This document shows, in pieces, positions 1-8,469 of a stretch of 54,510 nucleotides of DNA. Source of the stretch: Ilumatobacteraceae bacterium (GTDB lineage: Bacteria; Actinomycetota; Acidimicrobiia; Acidimicrobiales; Ilumatobacteraceae); NCBI GenBank assembly GCA_009691255.1, contig SHUT01000010.1, positions 1 to 54,510 of the forward strand. The letters run 5' to 3'. Every line of letters begins with the position of its first letter. The first letter of the stretch is position 1. A program made the position numbers and the translations under genes. Under the pieces are notes generated by a model that did not search any database, had not been told where the DNA came from, and saw only the letters and a list, made by a program, of their open reading frames with translations.

Positions 1-710
1 GGAAACGAACCGTTGGGCAGATGGCATGTCCACTGAGACCACCCGACGGATTCATCACCCGCGCAGTCATCAAGCGAAAAAGTGATTCCTCTCGCAGTCA
101 TCTCGGTATCCATGCGATTCATGAACTCCGTGATAGCAGGCTTGCCAATAAAATCACCTGACGTCTGATCGGTGAAGATCGCATCTTCAGTAAACAAGGT
201 TGCCAATTGGGCATACTGACGTGTGTCTTGCATCTGCCAAAACTTTGTGATGAGCGCGTGAGCGCTGCCTTGCTCGCGAGTGCCCTTTGGTAGTTTTGCT
301 GGCGTCACCATGTCGGGCACGCGGTCGCGAGTCACTTGTGCATACGCATTTGAGTCAAGATAGTCGGCAACGAAGCAGACTTTTAGACCATCGCCGTCGT
401 CACGCAATCGGTAAATACTTTGCCCGTTAATGCCTACTTCGCCGCCGGCTCCTTTGATGTACATGGTCCAACGAGCCCATGCAGTAGTTGTGCCAGCGCA
501 CACTTCCCACTCGTCGAATCGAACGCCAGCTGCTGGAACCACTTTTTCCATGTGCTCCATGAACGTGCGAATGGCATTAGTGCCCACCTGCGCACCCATG
601 AATGGGTCGTAATAGATGGCGTCTTCAGTAAAAAGCCCGATGAGACGCGTGTAGCGCTGATCATCTTCGACGGCGCCAAACTCCTTAATGATTTGCTCTG
701 CAGTTGGCAT
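1..710 (-). CDS. Tandem SnoaL/NTF2-like protein, 3' end outside window
   Basis: An open reading frame runs from ATG at 710 (complement) to the window edge without a stop, about 236 codons. The translation starts MPTAEQIIKEFGAVEDD and contains two similar units. The first has LIGLFTEDAIYYDPFMG followed by a WARW segment near residues 20-80. The second has LATLFTEDAIFTD followed by WSQWT near residues 155-230. Repeated 'LFTEDA-hydrophobic' plus 'W-x-x-W' units are typical of SnoaL-like / NTF2-like alpha+beta barrels, here duplicated in one chain. Such folds serve as small hydrolases, isomerases or binding domains, so no reaction can be assigned. An AGAGGAAG Shine-Dalgarno sequence lies 5 nt before the start. 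It is divergent from the P450 gene, with 55 nt between starts, so the two may share a regulatory region. Confidence 0.75.
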   Translation of the reverse strand, partial: MPTAEQIIKEFGAVEDDQRYTRLIGLFTEDAIYYDPFMGAQVGTNAIRTFMEHMEKVVPAAGVRFDEWEVCAGTTTAWARWTMYIKGAGGEVGINGQSIYRLRDDGDGLKVCFVADYLDSNAYAQVTRDRVPDMVTPAKLPKGTREQGSAHALITKFWQMQDTRQYAQLATLFTEDAIFTDQTSGDFIGKPAITEFMNRMDTEMTARGITFSLDDCAGDESVGWSQWTCHLPNGSF

Positions 711-765
711 CGTTGCTTCCTCTCTTCTATGAATAAGGTAGATGAAAACGCGGGGGGATTCATAG

Positions 766-2043
766 ATGAGCGACGACACAGCACGCGCCCCTGACATCAA
801 CTTCTTTGATGCCAAGACCAACAACTGCCCGTACGACGCATACAGGGAACTTCGTGATGATGCTCCAGTGTGGCTTGACCCGCACACTGGGATGTACGTC
901 ATCACGCGTTTCGACGACGTGCGGATGGTTGTCACTGATGCTGAGCGTTTCAGTAACTCACAAAGACCGGTTCGAGTAAACACGCCAGAAATAATTGCAC
1001 GCGGAAAAAAGATTGGACAGATGTACCGGGACAAGGGTTGGGTGCCTGCCCCGACGTTGACAAGTCGAGATGATCCGAATCATAAAGAGATGCGCGCACT
1101 ATTTGACCATGCATTTCGGCCGAGTCGAATCAAACAACTTGATCCCCTTGTCGAAAAAGTCGCCACACAACTCTTTGATGCGTTTATCGACGCTGGTGAA
1201 TGCGACTGGGTGAAAGCTTTTGCAATTCCATTGCCTCTCATTGTCATCGGCCTTCAAGTCGGTGTGGTGGAAGAAGACATCTGGCAAATAAAAGCATGGA
1301 CCGATGCTTGGGTGCAGCGACTTGGAATGATGCAGACCGAAGAAGAGGCGCTGTGGTCTACGGAGATGGAAATAGAAGCACAGCATTATTTTCAGCCAAT
1401 CTTTGAGCGCCTGCGAGCAGAACCAAATGACTCACTCTTATCCGATCTCGTCAATACCGTTATTCCGCAATGGGGTCGCACCCTGACGGACGAGGAATTG
1501 CATGCCGAGATGATGGCTGACACATTTGTGGGAGGCTCAGAAACAAGCACCAACGCTCTCTCAGGTGGCATCTTGTTGTTGGCAAAAAATCCGCATGCGT
1601 GGGATCAGTTGCGCAATGACCCCGACAAGTACGTCCCCATCTTTGTCGAAGAAGTCGTCCGTCTTGAAGGGCCCGTGCAGGGGCTTTTTAGGGTCACTAC
1701 GTGCGATGTCGAACTGCACGGTGTCACTATTCCGGCTGGGTCAACTGTCAATATGCGATTTGCATCTGCCAACCGTGATGACCGACATTTTGAAAACCCA
1801 GATGAGTTGGATTTAGATCGATCAAACAACCGCACGCACATTGCGTTTGGTGCAGGTTCGCACTTTTGTCTTGGCGCACCACTTGCGCGCAGAGAATTGG
1901 CAATTGGATTTCGAACATTTGTTGATCGGATAGAAGATTTCGCAATGGTTGATCCAAATATGAAACTTGAGTATCAACGCAACATCGCGTTACGAGCGCT
2001 CAAATCACTGCCAATTGTGTTTACGCCACGACGCCAAAAATGA
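766..2043 (+). CDS. Cytochrome P450
   Basis: A 425-residue soluble bacterial P450 of usual length. The heme-ligand loop FGAGSHFCLGAPLARRE carries the thiolate Cys368. The I-helix oxygen-activation motif is GGSETST (Glu259-Thr260) and the K-helix ExxR motif is Glu296-Arg299. There is no membrane anchor, so it should be a cytosolic class I enzyme needing a ferredoxin and reductase; neither partner is evident next to it. The ATG is preceded by a GGGGGA stretch about 9 nt upstream. Bacterial P450s hydroxylate lipids, terpenes or xenobiotics; the substrate cannot be predicted. The divergent SnoaL-like gene could act on the same type of compound, but that is inference. It converges on sufC with 19 nt between stops. 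Confidence 0.95.
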   Translation: MSDDTARAPDINFFDAKTNNCPYDAYRELRDDAPVWLDPHTGMYVITRFDDVRMVVTDAERFSNSQRPVRVNTPEIIARGKKIGQMYRDKGWVPAPTLTSRDDPNHKEMRALFDHAFRPSRIKQLDPLVEKVATQLFDAFIDAGECDWVKAFAIPLPLIVIGLQVGVVEEDIWQIKAWTDAWVQRLGMMQTEEEALWSTEMEIEAQHYFQPIFERLRAEPNDSLLSDLVNTVIPQWGRTLTDEELHAEMMADTFVGGSETSTNALSGGILLLAKNPHAWDQLRNDPDKYVPIFVEEVVRLEGPVQGLFRVTTCDVELHGVTIPAGSTVNMRFASANRDDRHFENPDELDLDRSNNRTHIAFGAGSHFCLGAPLARRELAIGFRTFVDRIEDFAMVDPNMKLEYQRNIALRALKSLPIVFTPRRQK

Positions 2044-2062
2044 TCGGTGCGTTCTGCCGTGC

Positions 2063-2788
2063 TTACGCAAAAGCAGCGTAGCCATCGCGTTCAAGGGTGT
2101 CTGCCAGCTCGGGGCCACCCGTCTTGACAATGCGTCCATTGACCAAGATGTGCACTCGGTCGGCTTTAAGTTCTTCCAGCAAGCGAACATAGTGAGTAAT
2201 AACCAGAACCCCTAAATTTTGCTCTGTCGTGGCGGCCTCGACTCTTAGAGCGCACGCCCTAAGGGCGTCAATGTCAAGGCCTGAATCCAGTTCATCCAAA
2301 ATTGCGATACGAGGTTCAAGAACGGCGAGTTGTAATGTCTCGTTACGCTTTTTTTCTCCCCCAGACAGATCGACATTGAGTGCACGCGACACGATGTCAG
2401 CATCAAAACCAATTCGCTGGGCTTCAGTAGCGATGCGCGCGGTTAAATCTTTTGTACTACGACCGCGTGCCGACAGTGCTTCGGCAAGAACTTCATCGAT
2501 GTGCACACCCGGTACTTCTATTGGATATTGCATCACCAGATACAGACCAGCGACCGCACGCTCCCAGGTCGGCAGAGCCAACATGTCAACGCCATCAAGA
2601 GTGACGGTACCTTCGATTACTTCGTATCCGGATTTGCCCATAATGACCGCCGCCAAAGTGGACTTGCCAGCGCCATTTGGACCCATCACGGCATGAACTT
2701 CTCCGGACTGGACGGTGATATCAACCCCATTGAGAATTTCTTTTCCTCCGACAGTTGCTCGCAGGTTTTTTATTTCGAGTGTGCTCAT
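2063..2788 (-). CDS. sufC: SufC, Fe-S cluster assembly ATPase
   Basis: A 241-residue ABC-type ATPase that drives the SufBCD scaffold on which Fe-S clusters are built in the cytosol. Walker A GPNGAGKST is at residues 36-44, the signature is LSGGEKKR, and Walker B plus D-loop is AILDELDSGLD. The sequence ELDSGLDIDAL and the short length are diagnostic of SufC rather than a transporter ATPase. It is the last gene of the minus-strand suf operon, 2 nt after the Rieske gene. In many actinobacteria sufS and sufU follow sufC; here the next gene is the convergent P450, so the cysteine desulfurase must lie elsewhere. Confidence 0.97.
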   Translation of the reverse strand: MSTLEIKNLRATVGGKEILNGVDITVQSGEVHAVMGPNGAGKSTLAAVIMGKSGYEVIEGTVTLDGVDMLALPTWERAVAGLYLVMQYPIEVPGVHIDEVLAEALSARGRSTKDLTARIATEAQRIGFDADIVSRALNVDLSGGEKKRNETLQLAVLEPRIAILDELDSGLDIDALRACALRVEAATTEQNLGVLVITHYVRLLEELKADRVHILVNGRIVKTGGPELADTLERDGYAAFA

Positions 2789-2790
2789 AG

Positions 2791-3108
2791 TCAGTTGCTC
2801 GTCTCAACCAAAACATTGCCGTTTTCAACTCGTGCCGAAAACACAGTCACTGCTTGGGTGGCTGGAAGAGTGCTCGGTTCGCCCGTCAGCAAACTAAAAG
2901 CGCTTCCGTGTTTGATGCACTCGATTTCTTTTGAGTCACAAAGAACAATGCCATCGCTTAGCGAAACTTTGGCGTGACTGCATGTATCTGCAATTGCATA
3001 AACCTCGTCGCCAATACGAACTACTGCCACTGAGATTTTATCTACGACGACACGCATAGCATTTCCGGACTCGATTTCATTTAGGGCACAGACAATTGTT
3101 GATTTCAT
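2791..3108 (-). CDS. Rieske-type [2Fe-2S] ferredoxin in suf operon
   Basis: A 105-residue single-domain Rieske protein. The cluster ligands are visible as Cys43-x-His45 (CSHAKVSLSDG) and Cys64-x-x-His67 (ECIKHGSAF), the order and spacing of BphA3/NirD-type soluble Rieske ferredoxins. Its start overlaps the sufD stop by 4 nt and its stop is 2 nt from sufC, so it is translationally embedded in the SUF operon. A Rieske gene between sufD and sufC is a known actinobacterial arrangement. It may donate electrons during cluster assembly, but its exact role is not established. Confidence 0.93.
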   Translation of the reverse strand: MKSTIVCALNEIESGNAMRVVVDKISVAVVRIGDEVYAIADTCSHAKVSLSDGIVLCDSKEIECIKHGSAFSLLTGEPSTLPATQAVTVFSARVENGNVLVETSN

Positions 3109-4199
3109 GAGCCGGCAATCTCGATGTGTTCTGCCAATAACTTGCGAGCAACTTCTGCCCTCAGAGCATCGACGCCTGTAAACGACGGCAGACGATCAAT
3201 GACTTCATTAAAAAAGCCCATGACTACAAGTCGCTCTGCAACGGAGGGCGGGACACCGCGGCTTTCAAGATAGAACCGTTGGTCTTCGTCGATGGGCCCG
3301 ACGGTGCTGGCGTGGCTGCATTTGACGTCATTAGTTTCAATCTCAAGATTGGGAACGCTCTCAGCCCATGCGCCCTCACTTAACGTCAGGTTGCGGTTTG
3401 TTTGATATGCCTGCGAGCCTTTGGCGTTATCTTTGATATGGATAAGGCCTGTATAAACACTGCGCGCAACGTCGCGAACAGCGCCTTTAAACAACAGGTC
3501 GCTTGATGTCTTGGGAGCAGCGTGCACTTGCAGGGTGCGGAAATCGTGCATCTGGCTACCGCCAGCAAAATACAAAGCCACTTGTTGAGTTGAAGCGCCT
3601 TGTTCGACAAGTCGAGCCTCAACGCGGACGCGTGCATAGTCGCCACCCAAGGCAACTGTGAAGAGTCGCGTGTTTGAATCCCTGTATCCGACAGATTGTT
3701 GGTGGGCGATTTGCCATGTGTTGAGCCCGAGTTGATTGATGGCGACATATGTAATGCGAGCACTTTGGGCGGCACGAACTTCGAGTACAGGGCACACCAC
3801 GCTAGTTATGCCGTCTGCAGAAATAAAACGCTCAATGACTGTTGCTTCGCTGTCTTCGCCAGCATCAATCACGAGACGCGGAAAGGTGATAATGCCAGAT
3901 GTATCGATCGTGTGAACGACTTCGATTGGTGTCTCAAAAACTTTGCCGCGCGGAATATGCAGACAGACAACGTCTTGCGGATGCGCGGCTACATGCTCTG
4001 AGTTGAGTCGAGCAAAAACGTCAACATCAGTCGTCAGTGCAATCCCAGTAGTTGGAACCCCAACACGAAAGGCATCTGCTCCGATGGTTTCTGTTCGTAG
4101 CGAACTGGTTTCATATGCGCCTAGATCAAGTTCGGCAATACGGCTGTATCGCCAGATTTCTTCTTCTGCACTTGGCAGGGCTACGGGAGTTGCGCTCAT
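3105..4199 (-). CDS. sufD: SufD, Fe-S assembly scaffold subunit
   Basis: A 364-residue SufB/SufD-family protein forming the SufBCD scaffold with SufB and SufC. The conserved C-terminal core is recognisable: FKGAVRDVARSVYTG, the repeated beta-helix strands, NDVKCSHASTVGPIDEDQRFYLESRG and the final helix segment RKLLAEHIEI. It is shorter than SufB and lacks SufB's long N-terminal region, which separates the two paralogues. The start is the ATG at 4199; the stop overlaps the Rieske start by 4 nt, indicating coupling. It lies 30 nt downstream of the small four-cysteine gene. Confidence 0.95.
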   Translation of the reverse strand: MSATPVALPSAEEEIWRYSRIAELDLGAYETSSLRTETIGADAFRVGVPTTGIALTTDVDVFARLNSEHVAAHPQDVVCLHIPRGKVFETPIEVVHTIDTSGIITFPRLVIDAGEDSEATVIERFISADGITSVVCPVLEVRAAQSARITYVAINQLGLNTWQIAHQQSVGYRDSNTRLFTVALGGDYARVRVEARLVEQGASTQQVALYFAGGSQMHDFRTLQVHAAPKTSSDLLFKGAVRDVARSVYTGLIHIKDNAKGSQAYQTNRNLTLSEGAWAESVPNLEIETNDVKCSHASTVGPIDEDQRFYLESRGVPPSVAERLVVMGFFNEVIDRLPSFTGVDALRAEVARKLLAEHIEIAGS

Positions 4200-4229
4200 A
4201 GTTGCACCACCGTGCCAAGTTGAAGCGAC

Positions 4230-4562
4230 TTATTTTTTGCGTCTCCACCAACGACGCTTTGTGCGCTCGTTTTCAAGATCGTCTCGCACGCTATGTCCAA
4301 TCGCGTTGATGATGTTTTCTGCAGCCTCAAGAACTGCTGCTGCAGAGCCATCGTCGAGCCCTGGTGGCTCAAGTGGAGCCGACGCTGGCACGACACTTCC
4401 GCGCGTCCAACCAGCGTCAATGAGACGGCGTTCGAATTTGTCACAGTTTGCCGGGCACCGCCATGGGGCCTCAGGAGCCAAGTCAAGGTTGCATTTACGC
4501 ACGACTTCGTTGCCTGCATAGGTTCTGCTTTCATAATGTTTGCACTCAAGCCGCATTGCCAT
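4230..4562 (-). CDS. Small four-cysteine protein inside suf operon, unknown
   Basis: A 110-residue protein I cannot assign to a named family. The first 40 residues hold Cys7, His9, Cys24, Cys36 and Cys40 (RLECKHYE, RKCNLDL, WRCPANC), a plausible zinc or Fe-S site. Then come a Pro/Gly-rich linker, an amphipathic helix near residues 73-98, and a strongly basic end KRRWWRRKK. It is between sufB (21 nt gap) and sufD (30 nt gap) on the same strand, so a role in Fe-S assembly or delivery is inferred from position. The start has no Shine-Dalgarno, but TATAAAAT lies just upstream, so it may also be read from an internal leaderless promoter. Met3 is an alternative start. Confidence 0.8.
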   Translation of the reverse strand: MAMRLECKHYESRTYAGNEVVRKCNLDLAPEAPWRCPANCDKFERRLIDAGWTRGSVVPASAPLEPPGLDDGSAAAVLEAAENIINAIGHSVRDDLENERTKRRWWRRKK

Positions 4563-4569
4563 ATCTGAG

Positions 4570-4577
4570 ATTTTATA
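4570..4577 (-). promoter_or_regulatory. Candidate internal suf promoter (-10, leaderless)
   Basis: TATAAAAT on the minus strand lies in the sufB to small-protein gap. Its TAAAAT part ends 7 nt before the ATG at 4562, the spacing at which transcription would begin at the start codon. There is no Shine-Dalgarno sequence. I could not see a good -35 hexamer. Confidence 0.35.
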
Positions 4578-4582
4578 CCCGA

Positions 4583-5983
4583 CTAGCCGACTGAGCCCTC
4601 CATCTGAAGTTCAATCAAGCGGCTCCACTCAACGGCGTATTCCATCGGGAGAGTACGAGTAACGGGCTCGATGAAGCCATTGACAACCATGCCCATCGCT
4701 TGCTCTTGGGACAGTCCGCGACTTTGCAGATAGAACAGTTGCTCGTCTGCAATTTTTGAAACAGTTGCTTCGTGACCGATTTGAGCGTCACGTTCTCCGA
4801 CTTCCATGTAAGGAAATGTGCGACTTTCGCTTTCTTCATCAAGAATCAACGCATCACATTGCACGTGGCTCTTGCAGCCGTACGCGCCTTCTTCGACACG
4901 GACAAGTCCGCGATAGGTGGTGATACCGCCATCTTTGCTGATGCTCTTTGACACGATTTTTGAGGATGTTTCAGGAGCGCAGTGCACCATTTTTGCACCA
5001 GCATCTTGATGTTGTCCGGCCCCTGCGTATGCAACAGACAAGACCTCGCCAGTTGCTTTTGGACCCATCAGATACACACTTGGATATTTCATCGTGAGTT
5101 TGGAACCGATGTTGCCGTCGATCCACTCCATGTGACCTTCTGTCTCGACGCGGGCTCGCTTGGTCACAAGGTTGTACACGTTTGGTGACCAGTTCTGAAT
5201 AGTTGTGTATGTCACGTGTGCACTTGGCTTGACGACAATTTCGACCACAGCACTGTGCAATGAGTTCTTCGTATATACAGGTGCAGAACAGCCTTCGATG
5301 TAATGCACTTTTGAACCTTCGTCAGCGATGATGAGTGTTCGCTCAAACTGTCCAGCGCTCTCGCTATTGATCCGGAAATATGCCTGCAACGGCATTTCAC
5401 ACTCGACACCTGGTGGCACATACACAAATGATCCACCAGACCAAACTGATGTGTTGAGTGCTGAGAACTTGTTATCGCCAGGCGTGATGATGGTTCCGAA
5501 ATATTGTTTAACCATGTCTGGATATTCACGCAGCGCGGTGTCCATATCGCAAAACAAAATGCCTTGTTCTTCGAGCTCTACGCGATTGCGATGAAACACA
5601 ACTTCTGATTCATACTGCGCGGTGACACCAGCGAGATATTTGCGCTCTGCTTCAGGGATTCCGAGTTTTTCGTATGTCGCCTTCATCTGCTCGGGCAGGT
5701 CATCCCACTCGTCAACTTGAGCTGTAGCGGGCTTGAGGTAGTAATAAATGTCCTGGAAATCGATGTCTGGCATGTTGACGGCGAACCACTCAGCCATTGG
5801 CTTGCGATCAAAGGTCTGCAAACTGCGCAATCGCATTTGACGCATCCACTCTGGCTCGCCTTTCCACCAAGAGATCTGCTCAACGACGCGATCGTTAAGG
5901 CCTTTTTCTGGCGTAAACGCGTATTCCACATCGTCGTTCCATCCAAGGCTGTACTTGGTGAGATCTAGGTCGAACGATGTCAT
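4583..5983 (-). CDS. sufB: SufB, Fe-S assembly scaffold subunit
   Basis: The main scaffold subunit of the SufBCD complex, 466 residues from the start chosen here. Typical SufB segments include SLGWNDDVEYAFTPEKGL, WWKGEPEWM, SGGSFVYVPPGVECEMPLQ and the C-terminal FLYLQSRGL-like region (EQLFYLQSRGLSQEQAMGM). I chose the ATG at 5983 because it gives the family's usual N-terminus (MTSFDLDLTKYSLGW) and has GAGG 5 nt upstream. The frame stays open 48 codons further, but that extension would cross the start of the divergent ychF gene. It is the first gene of the suf operon. No SufR/IscR-type regulator gene is adjacent. Confidence 0.96.
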   Translation of the reverse strand: MTSFDLDLTKYSLGWNDDVEYAFTPEKGLNDRVVEQISWWKGEPEWMRQMRLRSLQTFDRKPMAEWFAVNMPDIDFQDIYYYLKPATAQVDEWDDLPEQMKATYEKLGIPEAERKYLAGVTAQYESEVVFHRNRVELEEQGILFCDMDTALREYPDMVKQYFGTIITPGDNKFSALNTSVWSGGSFVYVPPGVECEMPLQAYFRINSESAGQFERTLIIADEGSKVHYIEGCSAPVYTKNSLHSAVVEIVVKPSAHVTYTTIQNWSPNVYNLVTKRARVETEGHMEWIDGNIGSKLTMKYPSVYLMGPKATGEVLSVAYAGAGQHQDAGAKMVHCAPETSSKIVSKSISKDGGITTYRGLVRVEEGAYGCKSHVQCDALILDEESESRTFPYMEVGERDAQIGHEATVSKIADEQLFYLQSRGLSQEQAMGMVVNGFIEPVTRTLPMEYAVEWSRLIELQMEGSVG

Positions 5984-6081
5984 CTTGCCTCGCTTAGGTT
6001 TTGGTGTCTTTGGGGAATTAACACTACCGCCATAGTAACAATCCCCAGGGCAGACGCAACAACGGTAGCGTGGTATTTCCC

Positions 6082-7179
6082 ATGGAACGCTTCGGTCTTG
6101 TTGGTCTTCCCAACGCAGGTAAATCATCCCTCTACAACGCCCTTACGGGTGGCGGAGCGCTTGCCGCTCCGTACCCCTTTGCCACGAAGGACCCCAATAT
6201 CGGAGTCGCCAAGGTTCCCGATTCACGCCTTGACGCATTAGCCCTGATGTCCCAGACAAAGAAAACTATTCATGCAGCCGTGCAAGTGGTTGATATCGGC
6301 GGTCTTGTCGAGGGCGCCAGCAAGGGAGAAGGCCTTGGCAACAAGTTTTTGGCCAATATCCGCGAGGTCGATGCCATTGTTTTGGTCTTGCGAGCATTCA
6401 TCGACTCTGACGTCACGGGCCCTGATGATCCGCTTGAGCATCTGCGCATCGTCGAACTTGAGCTGGCTCTTGCAGATTTAGAAACTGTTGACTCGCGACT
6501 CAAGCGCGTTCAAAAAGCAGCACGAGTCGACAAAGGTGCTGCCGATGAAGTTGCGGTATTGCAACGAGCCCACGACATTTTAAATAATGGCGTTCCTATT
6601 TATCGCTCCGAAATGAACGCCGATGATCGTGAAGTATTGGCACCACATTTTTTGCTCACTAATCGCCGAGTACTGGCCGTAATCAATGTTGGCGAAAATG
6701 AACTCGATCGTATTCCCGAACTAGAAGCACGTGTCCGTGCCGAGATAGCCCCCCCTGGCTCGTCATACGCCAATGATGTCGAGGTATTGGGGATGAGCGT
6801 CCAAATTGAAGCAGAAGCAGCGCTTCTTGAACCCGTCGACCGTGCCGAAATGCTCGAAGCGCTCGGACTAGGCGAAGGCGCGCTCACCCGTATGGCGCGC
6901 AGTGCCTACCATCTACTCGGATTGCGGACATTTTTTACGACAGGCGAAAAAGAAACGCGAGCATGGACATTCAATGCTGGCGCAAAAGCCCCAGAGTGCT
7001 CTGGAAAAATTCACTCAGACCTGCAGCGCGGCTTTATTCGAGCAGAAGTTATTCACTGGGATGAACTACTTGAGATAGGTTCCTGGAACAAAGCCAAAGA
7101 ACAAGGAAAAATTCGCGCAGAAGGAAAAGAGTACGAGTTTCTTGATGGCGACACTGTGGAGATTCGCTTCAACGTGTGA
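6082..7179 (+). CDS. ychF: YchF/OLA1-family P-loop NTPase
   Basis: A 365-residue translation-associated P-loop NTPase that binds ribosomes. It starts MERFGLVGLPNAGKSS with the G1 loop at residues 8-16; DIGG is the G3 motif. The G4 position reads NVGE (NxxE instead of NKxD), as expected for a family that prefers ATP. The C-terminus is the TGS domain (from about RAWTFNAGAKAPECSGKIHS to DTVEIRFNV). The ATG at 6082 gives the canonical N-terminus; an in-frame GTG at 6070 adds only four residues. It is divergent from sufB with 98 nt between starts. Confidence 0.96.
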   Translation: MERFGLVGLPNAGKSSLYNALTGGGALAAPYPFATKDPNIGVAKVPDSRLDALALMSQTKKTIHAAVQVVDIGGLVEGASKGEGLGNKFLANIREVDAIVLVLRAFIDSDVTGPDDPLEHLRIVELELALADLETVDSRLKRVQKAARVDKGAADEVAVLQRAHDILNNGVPIYRSEMNADDREVLAPHFLLTNRRVLAVINVGENELDRIPELEARVRAEIAPPGSSYANDVEVLGMSVQIEAEAALLEPVDRAEMLEALGLGEGALTRMARSAYHLLGLRTFFTTGEKETRAWTFNAGAKAPECSGKIHSDLQRGFIRAEVIHWDELLEIGSWNKAKEQGKIRAEGKEYEFLDGDTVEIRFNV

Positions 7180-7204
7180 CACTGTCACGCCAAGTTGGTC
7201 ACTC

Positions 7205-7576
7205 ATGGGTCTGCGGAAAAAATCCCCCGTTCACTTGTCATCGGTGTGGTTGGTGTCCGACGCACGTGTGCTTGCGTCAGCAAAATTAGCAAGTAGCCGC
7301 ACTGCCCGGCGACGCGGTCTAATCGGTGTGTGCAACATCGACGAAGCGTTAGTTTTGCAACCATGTCGCTGGATACACACATTCGGCGTACTCCATACTC
7401 TTGACGTCGCATATCTTGACAAACAAGGTGTTGTACTGCGCATCGAACACATCAGCCCAAAACGTGTCGGCGCACCTGTGTGGAGCGCTGTCACCGTGAT
7501 TGAGGCAGCTAGCGGATCAATGGAGCGCTGGAGTTTGAAAATCGGAGACCTTGTTGAGGTTCGCCATGTCCAATGA
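7205..7576 (+). CDS. DUF192 family protein
   Basis: A 123-residue protein with the DUF192 pattern: a run of arginines then GLIGV (RTARRRGLIGV), a central region ending in the tryptophan/histidine segment CRWIHTFGVLHTLDVAYLD, and a C-terminal VIEAASG plus GDLVEV. In this family the small beta-barrel commonly reads 'GLM...MHTFGM..PLDVVFLD...VLE...G...GD'. The function is unknown. I chose the ATG at 7205 because longer starts run back through the end of ychF. Its last 11 nt overlap the start of rsmI, so the two are probably co-translated. A 13-bp palindrome (GTGACACTGTCAC, 7176-7188) lies upstream. Confidence 0.8.
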   Translation: MGLRKKSPVHLSSVWLVSDARVLASAKLASSRTARRRGLIGVCNIDEALVLQPCRWIHTFGVLHTLDVAYLDKQGVVLRIEHISPKRVGAPVWSAVTVIEAASGSMERWSLKIGDLVEVRHVQ

Positions 7577-8420
7577 CGCCATTCAAACAATTATTCCAGG
7601 TCTTTGGTTAGTCGCTACTCCAATCGGAAATCTGCAAGATATGACATCACGATCAATTGCAGTTCTTACTGCAGCCCATGTTGTGTGTTGCGAAGACACT
7701 CGTCATAGCGGACGACTTCTCAAACACATCGGGGCACAGCCACAACGCCTGATTGTTGCCAACGAACACACCGAGCACGACGCAACTTCCCAAGTCCTTG
7801 ATGCACTAGCCGCGGGACACATCGTGGCTCTCATCACCGATGCAGGTACGCCTGGTATCAGCGACCCAGGCGAACGCATTGCCCGTGCCGCAATTACGGC
7901 AGGATATTTTGTGAGCGCAACTCCTGGACCAGCGGCATTTGTGATGGCGGTCATCATCAGCGGTTTTTCCACAACGCGAATTGCTTTTGATGGATTCCTT
8001 CCGCGCGCGGGCGCAGAGCGACGCCAACGTCTTACTGAGATTACTCGCGAACGGCGCACCATTGTTTTGTATGAAGCCCCGCATCGACTGGCAAAGACCA
8101 TTGCCGATCTCATTACCGTGTGCGACCCCGAGCGACGAGTTGTCTTGGCTCGTGAACTCACAAAATTGCACGAAGAAACATGGCGCGGAACACTCACACA
8201 AGCGTTGCAACATGTCTGCGACATCGAGCCACGCGGCGAGTATGTCATCGTGCTCGAAGGAGTCAGCAACTCATCAGACGACGTCTCTGACGACGACATC
8301 TTGGAGCAACTCCGCGTGCGTAAATCTGCTGGCCTCAGCAATCGTGATGCAGTTGATGAAGTCAGTTCTGTTCTGGACATCGCTCGAAAGCGCGTGTACG
8401 ACCTACAAATTCAGCAGTAA
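7566..8420 (+). CDS. rsmI: RsmI, 16S rRNA C1402 2'-O-methyltransferase
   Basis: A 284-residue SAM-dependent methylase of the tetrapyrrole-methylase fold that modifies C1402 of 16S rRNA. Diagnostic segments are GLWLVATPIGNLQDMTSRSI near the start, CCEDTRHSG, LITDAGTPGISDPG and the central FDGFLPR. A C-terminal segment of alternating acidic and helical character (residues about 240-284) is usual. The ATG at 7566 overlaps the DUF192 gene and matches the family N-terminus. In M. tuberculosis the orthologue lies just before the metG-tatD-rpfB-ksgA block, as here. Confidence 0.95.
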   Translation: MSNDAIQTIIPGLWLVATPIGNLQDMTSRSIAVLTAAHVVCCEDTRHSGRLLKHIGAQPQRLIVANEHTEHDATSQVLDALAAGHIVALITDAGTPGISDPGERIARAAITAGYFVSATPGPAAFVMAVIISGFSTTRIAFDGFLPRAGAERRQRLTEITRERRTIVLYEAPHRLAKTIADLITVCDPERRVVLARELTKLHEETWRGTLTQALQHVCDIEPRGEYVIVLEGVSNSSDDVSDDDILEQLRVRKSAGLSNRDAVDEVSSVLDIARKRVYDLQIQQ

Positions 8421-8437
8421 TCGCACTCCTTTAATTC

Positions 8438-8446
8438 TGCTATTAT
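8438..8446 (+). promoter_or_regulatory. Extended -10 promoter for the 739-residue surface protein
   Basis: TGCTATTAT is an extended -10 element (TGn plus TATTAT) ending 23 nt before the ATG at 8470. A GGGGGA stretch lies directly before the start. No convincing -35 was seen, which is normal for extended -10 promoters. Confidence 0.4.
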
Positions 8447-8469
8447 CTTAGAATTCCGCTCGGGGGACT

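Noticed and set aside
7176-7188. GTGACACTGTCAC palindrome before the DUF192 gene
   Set aside because: It overlaps the ychF stop, its spacing does not match a CRP-type site exactly, and it has no T-tract for a terminator; kept only as a note.
7703-8380. A 225-codon open frame on the minus strand
   Set aside because: It lies wholly opposite rsmI, has serine/arginine-rich composition typical of an antisense shadow, and matches no family.
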